Assembly: GCF_025753795.1 (NCBI RefSeq)
Contig: NZ_JAOWPS010000018.1
Span: 1-34,285, forward strand
Source: Mesorhizobium sp. YC-39
GTDB taxonomy: Bacteria > Pseudomonadota > Alphaproteobacteria > Rhizobiales > Rhizobiaceae
Direction: 5' to 3'
Length of the DNA: 34,285 nt
The notes under the pieces were generated by a model. It had not been told where the DNA came from, did not search any database, and saw only the letters and a program-made list of their open reading frames with translations. Positions 28,001 to 34,285 of this stretch are shown one piece after another (position 1 is the first letter of the stretch; every line of letters begins with the position of its first letter). The position numbers were made by a program, and so were the translations under genes.

Positions 28001-31000
28001 GCTACGGACGCGATAGCGCATGAGGTCCTTCGCCGCGACGCCCGGCTCTCCGATTTTACTCACCAGCATCTGGCTAATCTGGTGAACGGGTTCAGCAAGT
28101 GGCCCAACGGGGCGGATTGTCGCGAGGCGACAGTCGCAATTGCGGAGGAGATCTGCTGGCGCCAGCTCTCCGATTGTTCTCCGCAAGAACTAGCGAACTT
28201 GGTCAACGGATTCAGCAAGTGGCCGGAAGCGGCGGCATCCCTGCAAGCCACAGTCGCAACGGCGCATGAGGTCCTCCGCCGCGGCGCCGGGCTTCGTGAT
28301 TTCAATCACCAGGACCTGACTAATTTGGTGAACGGGTTCAGCAAGTGGCCGGAAGAGCCGGACTGTCGCGCCGCAGCCGTCGCAATCGCCAACGAGGTCC
28401 CTCGCCGCCAGCTCTCTGACTTTGCTCCCCAGGGACTAGCGAACATGGTGAACGGTTCAAGCAAATGGCCGGAAGCACCGGAGTGTCGCGCCGCAGCCGT
28501 CGCAATCGCCAACGAGGTCCCTCGCCGCCAGCTCTCTGACTTTGCTCCCCAGGGACTGGCGAATATGGTGAACGGTTTCAGCAAATGGCCGGACGCCCCA
28601 AACTGTCGCGACGCAACGCTCGTGATCGCACGCGCGGTTCTTGGCCGTGATGTTATCCGGCTCTCTGATTTTAATTCACAGGGGCTGGCGAACCTGGTGA
28701 ACGGTTTCAGCAAGTGGCCAGATCAGGCGAGGTCTCAGCATGCCACAGTGGCCATCGCGCATGAGGTCCTCCGCCGCGCCTCCTCGCTCTCCGATTTTAC
28801 GCACCAGGAGTTGGCGAACCTGGTAAACGGTTTCAGCAAGTGGCCAGATCAGGCGGGGGCGCAGCAAGCCACAGTCGCTATTGCGCTTGAGGTCCTCCTC
28901 CGCGCCTCCTCGCTCTCCGATTTTACGCACCAGCAGCTGGCGAATCTGGTGAACGGTTTCAGCAAGTGGCCGGAATCGCAGGACCCGCGCGACGCCACGT
29001 TTGCGATCGCGGGTGAGGTCCTTGGCCGCGCCGAACTCTCTGATTTTGCCCCGCAAGGACTGGCGAACCTGGTGAACGGTTTCAGCAAATGGCCGGACAG
29101 CGAGGATTGTCGCCAAGCCACGACCGCAATCGCCGGGGAAGCCGGTCAGCGCCAGCTCTCTGATTTCGCTCCGCAAGGAGTGGCGGCCTTGATGAACGGG
29201 TTCAGCAAGTGGCCGGAAGAGGCGGCGTGCCGGCAGTCGACGATAGATATCGCGCGAGCATTGGGTACTCGAGAGCAACGATTCGGTGTGTTCACCGCAC
29301 CTCAGCTGAGTATGCTCGCCAATGCTCTGTCGCGAATGATCATGAGGGCAGAGGAAAGTGGGGACATTACGGACGCCGCACTGCCGAAGGATCGATTGCA
29401 CAAGCTCGCACACTACCTGCACTATGATAATGATCGCCTAGGGCAGGCTAACGTTCTGCACATCACAACCATTTTCAAGGCGCTGGGTAAGGCTCGGTTG
29501 TTCGATGATCTCGGTTTGCTCGCACCGACAGGTTTGAATCTGCTCTCGGAATTGCGTAAAGCCCCTGATTTTACGACCCAGAACGATCTGGAAACTATGG
29601 GCAATCTGTGTACTGCTCTGCTGCCGCTAGCGCGCAGCCCACAGAAGCCGCTGCGCTGGCACCGCACGCAAGCCCTCAACCTGCTCAACGACCTCCAACC
29701 CGCGATAGAGCAGAAGATCGAGGCGCATCTGAACGCAAGCGATGCCGAGCGCACCCGTGGACCGCTTGCGAGCCGCTGCCCCGCTCTATCGATCTATCAG
29801 ACGCTCAAGACCCGTGCAGTCCTAGAGAGATTGTTCAGGCCACCGTATGTCGAGGGCAAGAGGTCCGACTTGCGGGTGAGGCAGCAACGGCTGGAGAGCA
29901 AGACCAAGGAGATCCTGGAAAGGACGCGGGGCCTCATTGAAAGCGACCTATCCAGCATGAGCTGGAACCTGATCGCGCAGATCGAGGCCGACAGTCCAGT
30001 TGATGCGCTGGACTTATTCATGGAGCAAGATGCGGAGGCGATCCAAGCGCAACATCCTGCATCGTTCTTCGACGTGCATCAGGTCTTACGAACCATGGAT
30101 CACGAGCCCAGATCGCCGCAGGGTGACGCGGGACTGATGCAGTTGCCGGTGGTGGACATGTTGGGGCGGAAAGTGGCCACGGAGCCGGAGAGACGGTATT
30201 CGATTTTTCATCGCTTGACTGCTGGGGCAGTGAATGTCGTTGCGGTGCAGCTTCCAGGAACCCCGAGCGCCTTCATGCTGGCGCGTACGGTGAGCGTCAA
30301 CGGTGTGCCATACCGCGCGGATCTGTTCGGCGGCAGCAAGCTAAAGCCGCCGCGATTGACCGTGTCTCGGATTGCGGCCCGTGCTCCAGGCGAGCTGGCA
30401 AAACCTACCGGGGGAAAGCTGCTGGCGATTCCGTATGCCGAAACCGCACCGGGCACGGCCTTTGAGCAGCTGTCGCGCGCCTGGGCCCCTTTCAAAGAGG
30501 CCTATTATTATACCCAGCGCAGAGGTTTTGCGGCGCCTCCAGCGATTAAAGGTATATCTCCGCACGACTATGCGCTGGAAGGCGCCTTCAAATTGGTGTT
30601 GCTGCCAGACCGTCCTGCCAACGAGGAGCACCCCTTCAAGCTGACGGGGCCGAAAGGCCCGATCGCCTTGCGACCGCATGACGGCTGCGGTTTCATCAGG
30701 GCCTCGCTGGCCAACCTTATGCCAGCTGTTCGTCGCGGCGGCGAACAGGAAAGTCCTGACCGGGTGCTTGCCTTTGGCGAGGGAAGGAAATCACTCCTGC
30801 CAAGCTCGGCGTTGCAACATTATCCGCGCGCCGAAAAAGTGGCGGATGAGGCCCGCGAAAAGGCCAAGTCCTGGCTTGAAAGCCGACAAAAGCGCGAGTT
30901 GACGTCCGAAGAGCTGTTTCGCGTCGTGACGGCCGGACACATTGATGGCCTCGGCGCGGTAGCCGTACCGTCGGGCGATGGCTACCTCCATGTGCCAACG

Positions 31001-34000
31001 CTCAAGAGCGAGACGTTAAGCGGCGGTGGCGTGCTGATCGGGCGATCTCCTTATGACAAGCCCAACCTGCGCCCGTTCGCCCCCGACCAGGTCAGATCAG
31101 CCGTTGACGGAGGCCCGACTACGGCGTTTCTCGATCAGTGCGTGACCATTCAATACAGTTTCAATGTCGCCCAGAAGTCGGGGCAGGAACTGGCGACCGA
31201 CGATCCGACTTTCTTTGCCAAAGGGCTTCTGATCGTGGTGCCGGACGAGATGTGGCCGGCCGACTTCGCCGACCAGGGGCTGGTGATGTCCGCCGAGGAC
31301 GTCAAGTGCCATTCGAACTGGACCACGGGCAAGGACCGCGTGAAGGCGGACACGCCGGTCGACTGCGTCGGCATTCTGCAGGCGACCGAGGTGTTCGCTC
31401 CGGGCTCGCTGGTTGCCGTCCCGATCGGGGAGCAGAAGAAACTTGATGGCGACTTCGACGGGGATAGCCTCGTCATCATCGGCGACCGGCCGCAGCTTTA
31501 CGAGCATGTCAGGCAATTCGATCAAGAGGAGCAGGCGCGCGGCCTGCGCTCGCTCAAGCCGCCAAAGTCGCATACCCCGGCGATTGAGGACGGTCGCTAC
31601 AAGTTCGGTCGCGCCAGCCAGATCCTGGCGGCCACGCGCAATGTTTTGGAAATCTATACCGGCCTGCAACGAGGCTTTCTCGCTCAATCCCATGAAGCCC
31701 GGAAGTGGTTTGCCGAGCGTGCCATCTTTGGTACCTACGAGGGAATTCACCAAGAGCTCAAGCGAGACATTCGAGGCTTGTTGGAGCAGGAACAGGTCAG
31801 TGCTCAGAACGTCCAGGACAAGCTGGAGAAGGCGCGGCACGAGATCGAGCTGGCAGAGCATCCGGTCGCGCGCGAGATGGCCACGTTGCTCCTCACCGAG
31901 CTCGAGGCGTGGGCCGCGAGCTCGGATAAGCAAGACCTGCCCGAAACGGTCACCAGCGCGAGCGAGGGACATGTCGCAATGAGCCAACCGCTCTGCGAGC
32001 TGTTCCCGGAGCTGGCGGAGACCTTTTCGGCAACGGCTCAGCCACTCGACCGCATCCAGCTTCTCGTGGACCGTTACCCTTCGCGCATCGACCCGCGACC
32101 GGATGGTTACAATCCGCATGACCTCGTGCAAAGCGCAAGCAATCTGCTGAGCCTAGGCATCAAGGTCGGAACCGACGCCTATAAGTCCGACACTGGCGCG
32201 CACATCTTTATGTTCAAGAGCAGGCAGCTTCAGCGCTTGCTGCAACAGACACCAGGGTTGAAATCGGTGCCTTACGCCAAGAGCATTGCCGCTCCCCTCA
32301 TCCAGGGTACCTTCGATATCGATGCGACCCTGGAGGATCTGAAGGAAAATCCCAGTCTGGCGGCTTCAATCATGGAGACCTCGATCCACCTCGCGACGGA
32401 GCAGGGCATTTTGCGCAAACCCTCCGGCCGTCAGCCCGAGGCCGAGGATTCCGCCATGACGATCACACTGACCCGCCTGGAGGCCTCGGAGCGCGCCCAA
32501 ATCGAAGCAGCCCGCGCTCAAACCGAAGAGAAGGACATCACCTTGACGGCAACTGCGGTCGCCGAAGCCCTCAGGAGAGCCGACATCAAGGTAAAGATGC
32601 CCCATCTCGCTCAGCGTTTGAGATCGGAAAGCTCGATGACAGGCCAGCTCATTGGCATGCAGGTCCCGTTTGAGGCCGGCACCCAGCTGATCGGCAACGC
32701 TGTGCGCCACGTCTTCGAACTCCCTGATGAAGATTTTACACGTGGCTTCAAGAAAGCCATTCTAGACTTCGACGAGAGCGGCTATGCCGAGATCAGCACG
32801 ACCAACTGGTTCAGGACGCGATCGCCGACCTTCGTCGGCATCAAGACTGTGCTCGCCACGCCTGGCGGCTACCGCTTCGAGGTAGAGTTCCACACGCCAG
32901 ACAGCTACAAGGCCAAGATCGACAATCACGATACGTACAAGGAGCTGCAGAAGCTGCTGGAGCTGCAGCGAGAGAGCGGAGAGTCCCTCGATCAGTCCAT
33001 AGCCGAGCAACTGTTGGAGCGCGTGCGACAGGCCTGCAACAAGGTTGTCATCCCCGAAGGGGCCATAGGGATCCCCCACTGGGAGGCCGACGCGGATAGC
33101 ACAGTTGTTGCCAGCCTAGCCCGTCGGCTGCAAGTGGCCCCGTCGAAACGCACGGGGCGGTCCCAGATCGAAACAGAAATTCTTGGCGCCCTGGGCACAC
33201 GACCGATCGTGCTTGTTGGCATGAAGGGCGCCGGAAAATCTAGTTTTGGCCGAGCACTCGCCAAGCGACTAGGGCTGAGGTTCGTCGATTCCGATAAAGA
33301 GATCGAGGTGAAGACGGGCAAGTCCATCGCCAGGATTCTCGCTGAGGATGGCGAGGCGCATTTCAGGCATCTTGAGGTGAATAAGATCAGGCAGTCGCTC
33401 GAACAAGGGCCAGCGGTGCTCGCAACTGGTGGCGGAGCGTTCATGATCAAGGAAGTCCGGGATCATGTCGGCGAGAAAGCGGTCTCGATCTGGCTCAATA
33501 CCAGCGAGGACGTGATCCGGCGGAACCTGAAGCACAACACCAGGCGTTCGAAGATGCAAACCGCCGACCAAGACCAGGCCGTCACAGAGCTGATGCACTT
33601 GCGCAATCCTACCTATAAGCTTGCCGATCTAACGATTGCCCTGCAGCACCAGCGGGATCTCAAGAGCGCGAATGTTTGCGTGACCGCGCTGCATGCCTAC
33701 CTTTGCGGCAAGGAGGCGCCGGGCCTTGGCTCTGCCGGACAGATAGCCGATCGGATACTTGTGTCAGGAGCGCGGGACGATGCAGAACAGCGGGCGGAAA
33801 ATACGGGCAATCAAGCCACGTCGAGCACGCAAGGCGTCAAGGTCCTCACTGATCCTTTCGCTGCGTCGCGCGCAGGTGAAATCCGCCGGTATGCCCTTCA
33901 GGATGAACAGATTGGCGATGCTGATCACCAGCAGGAACAGCGCCGAGATGCTGGTCTCGACGCCGCCGTCAATGCTGTGAAAATCCTCGAGGCGACCGGA

Positions 34001-34285
34001 CACGTCCCTATGACACGCTTCTCCACCAACGGTGAGCCCACCTCCACGGCGCGGGAGCCGGACGGGCGCATTCTTCCCACCCCTCACGCTCGAGTTGCCC
34101 AGACGGATGAACCGGCCTCTGGCTCGGGCAGCGCATCGCAGGATCGGCTGGCGCTCGGCCCCACCCATTGGCTGACCGACGCCCATATCACTGCGGATTA
34201 CGGGCTCCTGGGCCAGGAGTTGCAGGGACGTTCTCCGGATCTGGCTGCCCGGACGCGCCTCGTGGATCCCCTCATATCATATCAA
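25061..34285 (+). CDS. giant SKWP effector with polymerase-like, RelA/SpoT-like, shikimate-kinase-like and C48 protease parts (partial)
   Basis: The frame is open for 3075 codons and leaves the window. In order: a disordered N-terminus; three 24-residue repeats with PKKRRLD-type basic clusters (125-196), probable nuclear signals; 25 SKWP repeats (about 350-1390); a core like that of the reverse-strand effector, with KG at 2054-2055, DFDGD at 2131-2135 and IKVGTDAYKSDTG from 2367; a degenerate RelA/SpoT-like segment (VEFHT at 2608-2612); a shikimate-kinase-like domain (about 2714-2880) with Walker A GMKGAGKS (2720-2727), VDSD, FRHLE and TGGG; and from about 3030 the start of a C48 SUMO-protease domain (WLTDAHITADYGLL, RTRLVDP) like NopD or Bel2-5. 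The protease catalytic residues lie beyond the edge. Both the TTG start and the true length are inferred. Confidence 0.92.
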   Translation, partial: MKRVDRSLNAPSGQDTHRPHPESDLDGGKDGSTFSSVVQGLRPENRELGAPSGQRPPSASDVRRGPSTDPSVNTRERQAGSRYLPHRDAPNWEKSSSRSGAEGRDADQSRASLRSASSPHRQSVSGLDHRPKKRRLDSGATQSTQSAISGLDHRPKRRRPDSDTTQSTQSAISGLDHRPKRRRLDSGATQSTQSAISEQQSNAALDAIYFARDIVGFSRAVVEYDKRLQGAGDGIHAAFMQKAAAQFRSQFVPCFEDDIRRGKSWGYATACNAVSREAGGQEGVEACKAMAARVAQLHGTLALRVDPKALSLFASSFGRHPQSKTCRNGTISIAEFCRDEGKALGVLKSQSLALLVNGFSKWAQRSETREGTEAVAREVGSRADRRVQLSDFTTQNLANLVNGFGKWPEEEWSRQATGAIADEVLRRDHRARLSDFNHQDLANLVNGFGKCPEEKVFRQATVAIAGEVLRLDRRARLSGFTQQELANMVHGFSKWPQEAASSEAAGAMAGEVIRRDRRAGLADFSHQDLANMVTSFSKWPQEEWSCHAIGAIAGQVGRRVAPGEFGLSDFNHQDLANMVNGFSKWPDEAVYRQATIKIARELSRRDREEGLADFTPQELANLVNGFSKCPDDADYHEATVVIAREVIRRRAQLPSFAYQNLTNLVNGFSKWPQQADCRDATLAIAREVTRRDDQSSHLTQQALAILVNGFSKWPQEAECGQAMVAIAGEVTRRAARGDGLSDFTTQGLANMVNGFSKWPDASNCRDATVVIAREILGGDVWLSNFTSQELANLVNGFSKWPKKEWSRQAAGAIASEVLRRGVRLRDFTHQHLANLVNGFGKWPEAPDCRDAAVAIAGEVFRHADQFSRLTQQGLATWVNGFSKWPREAVCRDVTLAIAGEVFRRDDPLSHLTQQTLAMLVNGFSKWPLETAFRQATVAIASEVSRRAARGEFGLSDFNHQDLANLANGFSKWPQEAECQQATDAIAHEVLRRDARLSDFTHQHLANLVNGFSKWPNGADCREATVAIAEEICWRQLSDCSPQELANLVNGFSKWPEAAASLQATVATAHEVLRRGAGLRDFNHQDLTNLVNGFSKWPEEPDCRAAAVAIANEVPRRQLSDFAPQGLANMVNGSSKWPEAPECRAAAVAIANEVPRRQLSDFAPQGLANMVNGFSKWPDAPNCRDATLVIARAVLGRDVIRLSDFNSQGLANLVNGFSKWPDQARSQHATVAIAHEVLRRASSLSDFTHQELANLVNGFSKWPDQAGAQQATVAIALEVLLRASSLSDFTHQQLANLVNGFSKWPESQDPRDATFAIAGEVLGRAELSDFAPQGLANLVNGFSKWPDSEDCRQATTAIAGEAGQRQLSDFAPQGVAALMNGFSKWPEEAACRQSTIDIARALGTREQRFGVFTAPQLSMLANALSRMIMRAEESGDITDAALPKDRLHKLAHYLHYDNDRLGQANVLHITTIFKALGKARLFDDLGLLAPTGLNLLSELRKAPDFTTQNDLETMGNLCTALLPLARSPQKPLRWHRTQALNLLNDLQPAIEQKIEAHLNASDAERTRGPLASRCPALSIYQTLKTRAVLERLFRPPYVEGKRSDLRVRQQRLESKTKEILERTRGLIESDLSSMSWNLIAQIEADSPVDALDLFMEQDAEAIQAQHPASFFDVHQVLRTMDHEPRSPQGDAGLMQLPVVDMLGRKVATEPERRYSIFHRLTAGAVNVVAVQLPGTPSAFMLARTVSVNGVPYRADLFGGSKLKPPRLTVSRIAARAPGELAKPTGGKLLAIPYAETAPGTAFEQLSRAWAPFKEAYYYTQRRGFAAPPAIKGISPHDYALEGAFKLVLLPDRPANEEHPFKLTGPKGPIALRPHDGCGFIRASLANLMPAVRRGGEQESPDRVLAFGEGRKSLLPSSALQHYPRAEKVADEAREKAKSWLESRQKRELTSEELFRVVTAGHIDGLGAVAVPSGDGYLHVPTLKSETLSGGGVLIGRSPYDKPNLRPFAPDQVRSAVDGGPTTAFLDQCVTIQYSFNVAQKSGQELATDDPTFFAKGLLIVVPDEMWPADFADQGLVMSAEDVKCHSNWTTGKDRVKADTPVDCVGILQATEVFAPGSLVAVPIGEQKKLDGDFDGDSLVIIGDRPQLYEHVRQFDQEEQARGLRSLKPPKSHTPAIEDGRYKFGRASQILAATRNVLEIYTGLQRGFLAQSHEARKWFAERAIFGTYEGIHQELKRDIRGLLEQEQVSAQNVQDKLEKARHEIELAEHPVAREMATLLLTELEAWAASSDKQDLPETVTSASEGHVAMSQPLCELFPELAETFSATAQPLDRIQLLVDRYPSRIDPRPDGYNPHDLVQSASNLLSLGIKVGTDAYKSDTGAHIFMFKSRQLQRLLQQTPGLKSVPYAKSIAAPLIQGTFDIDATLEDLKENPSLAASIMETSIHLATEQGILRKPSGRQPEAEDSAMTITLTRLEASERAQIEAARAQTEEKDITLTATAVAEALRRADIKVKMPHLAQRLRSESSMTGQLIGMQVPFEAGTQLIGNAVRHVFELPDEDFTRGFKKAILDFDESGYAEISTTNWFRTRSPTFVGIKTVLATPGGYRFEVEFHTPDSYKAKIDNHDTYKELQKLLELQRESGESLDQSIAEQLLERVRQACNKVVIPEGAIGIPHWEADADSTVVASLARRLQVAPSKRTGRSQIETEILGALGTRPIVLVGMKGAGKSSFGRALAKRLGLRFVDSDKEIEVKTGKSIARILAEDGEAHFRHLEVNKIRQSLEQGPAVLATGGGAFMIKEVRDHVGEKAVSIWLNTSEDVIRRNLKHNTRRSKMQTADQDQAVTELMHLRNPTYKLADLTIALQHQRDLKSANVCVTALHAYLCGKEAPGLGSAGQIADRILVSGARDDAEQRAENTGNQATSSTQGVKVLTDPFAASRAGEIRRYALQDEQIGDADHQQEQRRDAGLDAAVNAVKILEATGHVPMTRFSTNGEPTSTAREPDGRILPTPHARVAQTDEPASGSGSASQDRLALGPTHWLTDAHITADYGLLGQELQGRSPDLAARTRLVDPLISYQ
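25431..25648 (+). repeat. three 72-nt tandem repeats carrying NLS-like clusters
   Basis: Three copies of a 72-base unit (TCC at 25433, 25505 and 25577) differ at only a few positions and keep frame. Each encodes SGLDHRPK(K/R)RR(L/P)DS followed by TQSTQSAI. The basic cluster matches a classical monopartite nuclear-localisation signal. Confidence 0.9.
26100..29240 (+). repeat. array of 25 SKWP repeats
   Basis: Twenty-five in-frame units of 39-46 residues, each with a pattern like FTxQxLANLVNGFSKWP followed by an AxVxIAxEVxRR helix; a degenerate unit follows near 29310. Variants include SKCP, GKWP and SSKWP. The DNA copies are very similar, so the array is a hotspot for slippage and recombination. 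The unit 28364-28437 is repeated without change at 28484-28557. Confidence 0.95.

Noticed and set aside
26100..29240. CRISPR-like array from regularly spaced similar units
   Set aside because: Units are in-frame protein repeats with no exact short repeat plus unique spacer structure and no cas genes.

Overview
The window reads as a piece of a rhizobial symbiosis island, most likely Mesorhizobium or a close relative. Three things point there: a NopT-type effector gene, giant SKWP-repeat effector genes preceded by tts-box-like promoters (sites for the type III secretion activator TtsI), and many decayed Rhizobiales gene fragments with IS6 and IS5 remnants. No nod box, nif promoter, tRNA or complete insertion sequence was seen. 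The genus is an inference.

Layout. 1-2250 is sparse: a small DUF982 gene, a doubtful reverse-strand gene and a candidate small RNA with two CU-rich hairpin loops. 2258-3150 is a tts box and nopT. 3352-3875 is a mucR/ros-type regulator wrecked by several frameshifts. 4014-4682 encodes an exported protein that resembles chorismate lyase. 4683-6046 is debris, including recognisable ATP-grasp and short-chain dehydrogenase pieces. 6217-8529 is an intact malic enzyme with a phosphotransacetylase-like tail. 8530-9283 is more debris, including a frameshifted AbiEi-like antitoxin fragment. 9545-16558 (reverse) is a 2337-residue SKWP effector with a strong tts box at 16618-16647. 16721-17560 holds IS6 and IS5 transposase remnants. 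17833-18198 is a small conserved gene. 18990-20603 is a compact methyltransferase-hemC pair. 20974-23719 is a tts-like box and an unrecognised 787-residue candidate effector. 24065-24400 is the broken tail of a DUF4143-type ATPase. From 25061 to the window edge a single frame stays open for 3075 codons and encodes a second, larger SKWP effector.

The most interesting content is the pair of giant SKWP proteins. Both carry 42-45 residue helical repeats that resemble octotricopeptide (OPR) RNA-binding repeats. Each then has a long conserved core with a KG motif and, exactly 77 residues later, a D-x-D-G-D motif, the pattern of the double-psi beta-barrel catalytic core of QDE-1-like RNA polymerases. 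A RelA/SpoT-like segment follows. The reverse-strand protein ends in an OTU/papain-like Cys-His segment. The forward-strand protein instead adds a complete shikimate-kinase-like P-loop domain and the start of a C48 (ULP1/SUMO) protease, and it begins with three perfect 72-nt repeats, each carrying a nuclear-localisation-like basic cluster. I infer that these are nucleus-directed effectors acting on host RNA and on ubiquitin or SUMO. That is a hypothesis from motifs, not a demonstrated function.

Functionally, nopT, the two SKWP genes and the 787-residue gene look like one TtsI-controlled effector set for plant cells. The malic enzyme and the methyltransferase-hemC pair are metabolic cargo.
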